Source: Seminavis robusta
Lineage: Eukaryota; Bacillariophyta; Bacillariophyceae; Naviculales; Naviculaceae
Length of the DNA: 24,702 nt
Direction of reading: 5' to 3'
NCBI GenBank assembly: GCA_903772945.1
Contig: CAICTM010001671.1
Span: 1-24,702 of the forward strand
This document shows positions 19,208 to 24,702 of this stretch, piece by piece. The translations under genes and the position numbers were made by a program. The notes beneath the pieces were generated by a model that did no database searches, was not told where the DNA came from, and saw only the letters and a program-made list of their open reading frames with translations. The first letter of the stretch is position 1; each line of letters starts with the position of its first letter.

Positions 19208-20485
19208 CTATGGTGCAATTGATTGGGGATTCCCAACCGGAATGTTGGCTGAAAGAACATTGTAGAAGTGCCCATCATTTTGAAAGAGTACTGTTCCCAG
19301 CGCGTCTCGTATTTGGAAGAACCCGCAACCCTGATCCCCACACAACCCGTCTCCCAAGCTATCATTGATTTGGAACCTGTAGCTGCCCACTTGAAGGTTG
19401 AAGATGGTTCTGGAAACCAGTCGACCGGCATTGTTTTCCAAACCTTGTCCACTGGCGGCCACTTCTCCACTCTTTTCGTCCACCAAGGTCCAAGTAACCT
19501 CAGCGGGATAGGCATCGTAGAGAATATCAATGGTAAGAGCCAATAGTGGTGCCTCCATTTGGTTGCTGATAATAGTACCGTTGTTGCGCATGTCATTATT
19601 ATTGTTGTCGTTGTCATTGTTTGTATCAAAGCAGGTTGCGGGTGGATTGTCCGACAGTTCACAAATCTGCAATTGGATCCAATCATAGGCGGCACTGACT
19701 CGGGCATTGACGCCATAGAGTCCAGGTCTAGCGCATCCCACACCCCAGCTCACAGTGCCAACTTGAACGCCACTCTCGTCTACGACGGGCCCGCCGCTGT
19801 CTCCTTGGCAGGAATCCTTTCCGCGAGCGCCCGAACAAAACTCGGTGGGCTCATCCACACCCACTCCAATAGTCGTGTAGGATTGAGCACATATATCATG
19901 TGGGATATAATCCAATTCGGCATATCGCATAATGGGCGAGTTACCACCATCTTCTCGGGTAGCTCCAAACCCCATCACCGCCAGCTTATCCCCAATGGTT
20001 GGATTGTGACTTTCCTTATTGGATGCCAGTGCCACCGGTTGCTTCCCTACCATGGCTTGATTGATTTTGACCACCATAAAGTCAAAAATTCCATCTTGCG
20101 GATTGTACGCGGGATGGACTCTTCGGTCCACGACCGTTCGTCTCGTTCCAAAGTACAAAATGGGAGAATCAAAGTAGACCGTGTTGGCATCGGGCATTGT
20201 TAATTGTCGGTCGCAATGCGCTGCCGTCAACAGAATATCTTCATAAATGAGCGAGGTCCCACACCCAACATCCCAGTACCCAAACCAATCAAAGCGAGCG
20301 CGATCAAATAACACGGGAGATCCGCCGATAATCTTGGTATTCCGAAGAAGATCATCGCCGTCATTGTCACCTCTTTTTTCGGCCTTTGTGGAGACCACTA
20401 ACACAACCAACAACAAGACGGCACGGAATCTCCATAAGCTCTGTCCCTGAACGTATGATACTGATAATGGTCGTTTGGTTGTCAT
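19208..20485 (-). CDS. Secreted trypsin-like serine protease (S1) with diatom C-terminal domain
   Basis: The single exon encodes 425 residues. A hydrophobic segment at 21-34 acts as signal peptide or signal anchor. The zymogen activation site is KIIGG (51-55), so cleavage after Lys51 would free the mature N-terminus. The catalytic triad is complete: His90 in LTAAHC, Asp135 in FDFMVVKI and Ser230 in GDSGGP. Asp224, six residues before the serine, predicts trypsin-like cleavage after Arg/Lys. A second domain (about 312-425) follows a run of Asn/Asp. It carries LTIDILYDAYPAEVTWTLVD and IFNLQVGSYRFQINDSLGDGLCG, a pattern repeated in many diatom and other stramenopile secreted proteins, of unknown function. 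The domain usually has CC after GDGLC; here it is CG. Likely role: extracellular or vacuolar proteolysis. Confidence 0.92.
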   Translation of the reverse strand: MTTKRPLSVSYVQGQSLWRFRAVLLLVVLVVSTKAEKRGDNDGDDLLRNTKIIGGSPVLFDRARFDWFGYWDVGCGTSLIYEDILLTAAHCDRQLTMPDANTVYFDSPILYFGTRRTVVDRRVHPAYNPQDGIFDFMVVKINQAMVGKQPVALASNKESHNPTIGDKLAVMGFGATREDGGNSPIMRYAELDYIPHDICAQSYTTIGVGVDEPTEFCSGARGKDSCQGDSGGPVVDESGVQVGTVSWGVGCARPGLYGVNARVSAAYDWIQLQICELSDNPPATCFDTNNDNDNNNNDMRNNGTIISNQMEAPLLALTIDILYDAYPAEVTWTLVDEKSGEVAASGQGLENNAGRLVSRTIFNLQVGSYRFQINDSLGDGLCGDQGCGFFQIRDALGTVLFQNDGHFYNVLSANIPVGNPQSIAP

Positions 20486-20672
20486 GGTGTCTTCTTTGTC
20501 TCTTTCTGGGATGGGTTGTCTTCTTTCGTTAGCCTGGTTTTAGTAAATGTGGGGATCTGTATCAAGATCCGCCAACGGAATTGAATTGGGGCGAAAGAAA
20601 CAAAAAATGCGGCTTCAAGGGCGGTCGTGTGACTCCGAGCCTGTCCCGCGAGTTCAAAGCTTCTGTAGAGGA

Positions 20673-20819
20673 ACGGTCTTCCACCAACAAGTGCGAACCT
20701 GGAACGAGAGCGAGCCCGGCCGGATGAGACCTAAATGGAAAGCCGTTAGGCTTGACATTTAGGTCGAAGCCGGCCGGGCGAGCTCTCGTGACAGGTGAGC
20801 ACAGGAGGGGGAAGACCGT
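20673..20819. repeat. 147-bp foldback (near-continuous inverted repeat)
   Basis: The outer arms start ACGGTCTTCC and end GGAAGACCGT. Further in, CGAGAG, CCCGGCCGG and GACCTAAATG on the left each have a complementary partner on the right, with a few mismatches between. The centre is AAGCC-GTTA-GGCTT, so the palindrome is almost unbroken. No coding frame of interest runs through it. It could be a MITE-like element or the source of a hairpin RNA. Confidence 0.75.
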
Positions 20820-20856
20820 ATCTTCTGGAACCATGTGACAATTTCACCTAAGTAAT

Positions 20857-20980
20857 TTAACGGCCGTTAAGGTAGCTAACTGCACTTCCTAAGTAAGTAA
20901 AATGTGACCATTTACAAGTAACCAACTCCAGACCCGTGGCAAAATGGCAACCCCTAAGTAGGTAAATTGTGAGCATTTAC
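20857..20980. repeat. Palindrome and two 28-bp direct repeats
   Basis: TTAACGGCCGTTAA (20857-20870) is a perfect 14-bp palindrome. Two 28-bp direct repeats, 20888-20915 and 20953-20980, both start CCTAAGTA and end CATTTAC, with three mismatches. A further CCTAAGTAA lies just before the palindrome. Together with the adjacent foldback this looks like debris of, or a target region for, small mobile elements. Confidence 0.65.
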
Positions 20981-21081
20981 ACCTCACTTGCGACAAACCC
21001 AATCAGGACTGCCAAAACACGAACCATGGTAACTCATGCACCAGTCGAAGCAACAACAGCAACCAACCAACCAACCGACTG

Positions 21082-21351
21082 ATGCATCAACCAACCAACC
21101 GAAAGGTCCAAGCCCTCGCGGCGTTTGAGCGAAGACTCTCATTTGTGGAAGAGACAAGCCCTCGCGGCGAGCGACAAGACTCATTGGTAGAAGGGACAAG
21201 CCCTCGCGGCGAGCGACAACAACAGCAACAACAACAACAAGGCGGCGAGCGACAACAACAGCAGCGACAACAACTGCAACAGCAGCAGCAACAACAACCC
21301 TCGCGGCGTTTGAGCGACACACGGACCACAACACAAGCGGCGGTATGGTAG
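21082..21351 (+). CDS. Possible Gln-rich small protein (low confidence)
   Basis: An ATG-started frame of 89 residues contains two copies of a SPRGERQ module (SFVEETSPRGERQ and SLVEGTSPRGERQ) and then Gln runs broken by Arg and Gly. CAA and CAG codons are mixed. The DNA itself is low complexity: CCAACC tandems at about 21060-21095, a repeated CCCTCGCGGCG, then CAA/CAG runs. The frame may only reflect repeat structure. No homologue comes to mind and there is no signal peptide or membrane segment. Confidence 0.25.
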   Translation: MHQPTNRKVQALAAFERRLSFVEETSPRGERQDSLVEGTSPRGERQQQQQQQQGGERQQQQRQQLQQQQQQQPSRRLSDTRTTTQAAVW

Positions 21352-21520
21352 TTGTTGTCATGCTGTGGTTGCCGGTGCTAGTAGTAACCGTGGTAAACAA
21401 TGCTACGTTCCAGCTTTTCCATCCAAATTGGCAGTGATCGATCGAGTACTGAAATGTCTATAGTGAAAACAGTCGTGTTTGCTTGTCAACTTCAACCTGT
21501 CGTAGAATGAGTACTAGAAC

Positions 21521-21810
21521 CTACACAACTCTTCCAAAATAATTGGAGCATGGTTCCGAGTTCATTGAGTGGATAAAGGCGCACACAAGCTCTGAAACAT
21601 GGCGAATGCGATTGAATGAGAATCCGAAATCTTGGACGATGACATCGATGACGTAAGTCTACGTAACCCTTGAAGGCACGTTCTTTGATCTTGCAGACCA
21701 TCCAAAAGCAAGCTGCTTCACAATCATCATTCAGCTGCTTTCCCAAAATCAAGTGCAACCTGTCAGCTGCTCTCATCAAAGACACACTTTCATCGGCACT
21801 TCGATCGTCT
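21521..21810 (-). pseudogene. Frameshifted protein-coding relic
   Basis: On the minus strand one frame reads ADRLHLILGKQLNDDCEAAC then FWMVCKIKERAFKGYVDL down to about 21650. A frame offset by one base then continues VIDVIVQDFGFSFNRIRHVS and ELVCAFIHSMNSEPC to a stop at 21521. Both parts have protein-like composition and join smoothly, suggesting a single-base frameshift, or less likely a very short intron. No complete start is seen upstream because the promoter of the next plus-strand gene begins there. The first part vaguely recalls a cyclin box, but not enough to name it. Confidence 0.35.
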
Positions 21811-21866
21811 TGACTTGGCTTTTTGTTGCTCGCATCGCAAGGATTAAACAAACAAACAAAACAAAC

Positions 21867-22532
21867 ATGAAGATTGGATCTGTTACTTTCGTCCTCTTGG
21901 CCGGGTTCTCTCCTGCCTTGGGATTCAACAACTATTTGGATTCCGTGGGTGGGGGTGGAGCACCCAAGAAGGCATCGTTTGCTCCAGTTGGAAAGCCCAT
22001 GGCTGTACCAAGTTCAGGAACAGGAGGCTACCTGGACAACATGGCTGGAGCCAGCGCTGCCACTCCTCCTCCCCCACCACCACCCCCGCCAGTGGCTCCC
22101 CCAGCTCCACCCGCTGCCCCCGCGGCTGCTGCTGCTGCCCCTGCTGCCAGCACGGCACCGACAGCTGGAGATTATCTGTCTTCGCTTCCCGTGGCGGCTG
22201 CTCCATCGGGTGGTGGAGTGCCTGGATACTTGGATGCATTGCCGCAATCAGCGGCTGTATCAGGAAGTGGCGTACAAGGATACCTGGATGCCATTGCCCC
22301 TGCCAGTGGTGGAGGATTTGCCCCCAAGCCTGCCTTTGCACCTCCTGCTGCTGCTGCCAGCGCGGCTCCTGCTGCTTCTGCCGATGGCGAAGAAACTTTG
22401 ATTGCCCAAGAACCCGTCCTTACGGCCATTAATCAGCTGAATGACAACATGGTCAGGAATCAGGAACTAACAATCTCTGTTCTCGGTGATATCAGCAAAT
22501 CCGTCAAGGCCCTTGCGGACAAGACAATATAA
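21867..22532 (+). CDS. Plastid-targeted-like disordered protein with five YLD/YLS motifs
   Basis: The 221-residue single-exon protein begins with a hydrophobic signal peptide ending ALGF (17-20). Phe at or near the cleavage site is the hallmark of diatom plastid bipartite signals. The rest is Pro/Ala/Gly-rich and probably disordered, with a run of nine prolines at 67-75. Short aromatic motifs recur: NNYLDSV (Tyr23), GGYLDNM (55), GDYLSSL (103), PGYLDAL (121) and QGYLDAI (139). The last three are exactly 18 residues apart. A conserved-looking C-terminal helix (about 178-221, ending SVKALADKTI) may oligomerise. I do not recognise a named family. Spaced aromatic motifs in a disordered chain suggest a multivalent scaffold, by inference only. 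The start at 21867 is preceded by an AAAC-rich leader. Confidence 0.8.
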   Translation: MKIGSVTFVLLAGFSPALGFNNYLDSVGGGGAPKKASFAPVGKPMAVPSSGTGGYLDNMAGASAATPPPPPPPPPVAPPAPPAAPAAAAAAPAASTAPTAGDYLSSLPVAAAPSGGGVPGYLDALPQSAAVSGSGVQGYLDAIAPASGGGFAPKPAFAPPAAAASAAPAASADGEETLIAQEPVLTAINQLNDNMVRNQELTISVLGDISKSVKALADKTI

Positions 22533-22714
22533 AAACGTCCAACGAGGAAGAAGAAGAGTCATGATGTATGTGGTGATTGGAGTAATCTCACAGTATTGTT
22601 TTTGTGTTTTGCCAAGAGGTAATGAGAAATATTGTTATGACTTGCGCGTTCTAACAAACAACAGCTGACAAGACGGCATTATTTGTGGTGCATGCAAAGC
22701 CTTGCACATTGCCA

Positions 22715-23065
22715 TTAGACTAGCCCAAATAACCAATTTAAAAAGAAAAAACGTCGCTGTTCAACTTTTGCTCTCTGAATCTTTCGTTCCACATGATCCT
22801 CCAAAGCAACCTCTGCATGCTGCTGCTGTCCTCCCATGGCGCTCGTACTAGTGGGAGCACTGGCAGGTGCTGCCGCAAATGGATCGCCACCAAAGGGATG
22901 CCATCGTATTGTGATAAGATGATGGCTGATCAAGGGTAAACAGGAAGGGAATCCTTCGTGTGTTCTGTCTAGTACGGTAGCTAGTGCGATTCGAATGATT
23001 CGATTCTTTCATCGCCAGAACGACTTCCCTGCACTACCTGTAGCCAACTGTTCAACGAGTTTCAT
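22715..23065 (-). CDS. Candidate small two-exon protein, unknown
   Basis: Exon 1 at 23065-23038 (MKLVEQLAT) and exon 2 at 22953-22715 are joined by an 84-nt intron (CAG|GTAGTG to CGAAG|GA, phase 1), giving 88 residues. The intron removes an in-frame TGA. The product contains GGDPFAAAPASAPTSTSAM, an Ala/Pro linker, then a charged helix (EDHVERKIQRAKVEQRR) and a hydrophobic end (FFFLNWLFGLV). Composition is clearly protein-like from about residue 30 on. The 5' part and the splice are uncertain; exon 2 might belong to a degraded gene instead. No family is recognised. Confidence 0.35.
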
Positions 23066-23310
23066 TTTGATGGAAGAACAATGCCCATGCCAAGACCATC
23101 TTGCTTGATATGGCTGAAATGGCAGATTGTGTTCCTCAGAAACCCTGAAGATTCTATGAAACATCATGATAACGTCACAGTGCTGATGAAGCCAGACAAG
23201 CTATGCGGCAAGGATTGATGATTACTTCGACTAAATAGCAAATGGATTAAGTAATGTGTGCTTCCTTTGGTTTGTCTGGTACCTCCTATAACCTTTCCTA
23301 GCTAGATGCA

Positions 23311-24400
23311 TTACATTACCAAGCCGTTGAAAACCTTGGAGATGCAGGACAAAGCGATATATATGTGAGCGGCATTCTGCCTCAATGGTGGCCTTTGTCA
23401 TGTGCGTGACAAACCATCAATTTCCTGGACTTACCTTGGGACCACCTTCTTCCGCTTCAATGATTTCTAGAACCTTATTGCTGGCTTTGGGATCACTGAT
23501 AGCTGCTACACACACATCTGCCACCAGATCTCTCGATATTTCTCCCGAATTCAAGCTATCTTCCTTGGAAATGATGAGTCCGCCACTAGGAGGTTTGGCC
23601 TTTAGTCCACCGGGACGAACAATGGTGTAGTCCAGACCAGACTTTCGGAGGTAATTTTCGGCAATAATTTTCTCGTCCAAGACACCTCCAAAGGCGTTGG
23701 TGATTTGGAATCCAGGAGAGCTTTCTTGTCCCCAGTTGCGTCCATTGGTAAGGATGGAGGAGACCATGACAACCTTCTTTACTCCCGCTTTCTTGGCCGC
23801 ATCGACCAACGCAATAGTTCCCAAGTTGTCCACGGCATGAGCCGCATCCTTCATTTTCAAAGGATTTCCCGGGATGAATCCGGTGGCAATCACCAAGGAA
23901 TCGGCTCCGTCCATGGCCGACGCCAATTCATCGACCGAATCCTTGACGACATCCATGTGCTTGAGTTCTACAGCCGACGTGTCGACCGATGCGACCTTTT
24001 GAACCATGGCTCCACGAATGACAGTGGAATCCTTTTGCAAGGCTGCAGTGGCCTTGTCCACACTGCGCACTCCTCCAACCACGGACAGTCCTGACGTGCC
24101 AGCAAGACGTTCCAGGATGCGTCTTCCAGTCTGACCAGTGGCTCCAGCTACCACCACCTTGCTCGAGTCAGCGGCATTGGCAGGGAGAATGTTAAAGCCC
24201 GAAACGGAGACTCCAATAGTGGCAGCAGCCGCGGCTTGGAAAAGGCTTCGTCGGTCCAAATAATTGGCACCTTCAGCATTGTCCGTGTGGGCTGCTTTCA
24301 AAGCGGTTGTACCGGTAGTGGCTTGGGTAGCGGGGCCAACCACCGAAAAGGCGGTTGCCTCGGCAAACAAAAGAGTCAAAACGATACTAACGACCTTCAT
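23311..24400 (-). CDS. NAD(P)-binding SDR/NmrA-like protein with plastid and twin-arginine (lumen) signals
   Basis: Exon 1 is 24400-23435. A 100-nt intron (AAG|GTAAGT to CCAAG|GTT) leads to a 24-nt last exon, 23334-23311, giving 329 residues ending VFNGLVM. Unspliced, five other residues (VSPGN) and a stop would follow. The spliced tail K-x-F-x-x-L resembles that of plant homologues such as At5g02240. The leader has three parts: a signal peptide ending ATAF (15-18, the diatom ASAF-type plastid motif), a transit region, then RRSLFQAAAAATIGVSVSG with the twin arginines at 50-51 and a PANA|A cleavage site near 76. This predicts thylakoid-lumen delivery. The mature part is an atypical short-chain dehydrogenase: VVVAGATGQTGRR (83-94) is the dinucleotide loop, with VMVSSI and DYTIVRPGGLK further on. 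Substrate unknown. Confidence 0.88.
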
Positions 24401-24702
24401 CTTGCTTCCAAAAATAATAGATTGTGTCAGTCAGTCAGAGGGAAGTGGTAATCAGCAGCAACCCAATCGATGATATCGATACAGGGGAGATCTTTCTCAG
24501 CATTGTTGGCCGTGTCAGAGCGATGGATCGTCGAAAAGATCCATCGCTGACGTCATTAATGCTAACCCTGTACCGGTACCGAAATTTCGTCTCCTGGAGA
24601 CGATTTGCTTTAGGGGTAATGGTACCGATGGGGGCAGAGGTTTGAATTATACCCGGCGCGCATTACTTAGAAGGCCCTGTAGAAGTCTACGTATTCGACT
24701 AG
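24401..24702. promoter_or_regulatory. Promoter region of the SDR-like gene: hairpin, CRE and TACCGGTA
   Basis: Upstream of the start codon at 24400 lie a perfect 11-bp inverted repeat (AGCGATGGATC/GATCCATCGCT, 24519-24548, 8-base loop), the perfect CRE palindrome TGACGTCA at 24548-24555, and TACCGGTA at 24571-24578. All three fall within 180 bases of the start codon. The CRE overlaps the last base of the hairpin. Regulatory function is inferred. Confidence 0.5.

Noticed and set aside
22014..22429. Several long frames antisense to or overlapping the YLD gene
   Set aside because: They mirror the GC-rich Pro/Ala codons of the real gene. The plus frame alone has a signal peptide and regular motifs.
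1..24702. tRNA, rRNA or riboswitch genes
   Set aside because: I saw no cloverleaf, T-loop/anticodon pattern or conserved rRNA segment by eye. A tRNAscan-SE and Rfam search would settle it.

Overview
The window reads as nuclear genomic DNA of a diatom, probably a pennate one. The evidence is: intron-containing genes on both strands, with mostly short GT-AG introns (most 84-138 nt); secretory signals followed by a phenylalanine at or near the cleavage site, as in stramenopile plastid proteins; an LtrA-type membrane protein; a trypsin-like protease fused to a C-terminal domain common in diatom secreted proteins; and a short basic protein with the WYT/RGLE pattern of an expanded diatom family. 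No bacterial operons, rRNA, tRNA or CRISPR were seen. The species cannot be named from sequence alone.

Layout. 1-1372: repeat-rich DNA with a chain of hairpins and a 153-bp tandem repeat. 1373-3231(+): sulfite oxidase, one intron. 6025-3594(-): LtrA-like membrane protein, six exons. 6370-7634(+): kelch-repeat, possibly F-box protein, one intron. 9543-8215(-): methyltransferase with two zinc knuckles. 9853-11383(+): strictosidine-synthase-like/APMAP-like beta-propeller, one intron. 13039-11703(-): mitochondrial phosphoserine aminotransferase, one intron. 13944-14672(+): diatom WYT/RGLE protein. 15811-15362(-): TMEM234-like protein. 15886-16962(+): FAM98-like protein. 18575-17812(-): small mitochondrial protein resembling ATPase inhibitor IF1, assembled here from three short exons. 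20485-19208(-): secreted trypsin-like protease. 20673-21810: long foldback, short dispersed repeats, a Gln-rich reading frame and a frameshifted gene relic. 21867-22532(+): signal-peptide protein with regularly placed YLD motifs in a Pro/Ala-rich disordered chain. 23065-22715(-): tentative two-exon small gene. 24400-23311(-): NAD(P)-binding SDR-like protein with a plastid signal followed by a twin-arginine signal, and a tiny last exon.

The genes do not form one pathway; they are ordinary housekeeping and accessory genes arranged in convergent and divergent pairs. Several divergent pairs share short promoters: LtrA/kelch, methyltransferase/propeller and TMEM234/FAM98. Two features run across the window: nine copies of the palindrome TACCGGTA, mostly between genes, and two perfect CRE sites (TGACGTCA) in promoters.

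The most interesting items are the predicted thylakoid-lumen Rossmann protein, the YLD sticker-and-spacer-like plastid protein, the TACCGGTA palindromes, the 147-bp foldback and the tandem repeat block.
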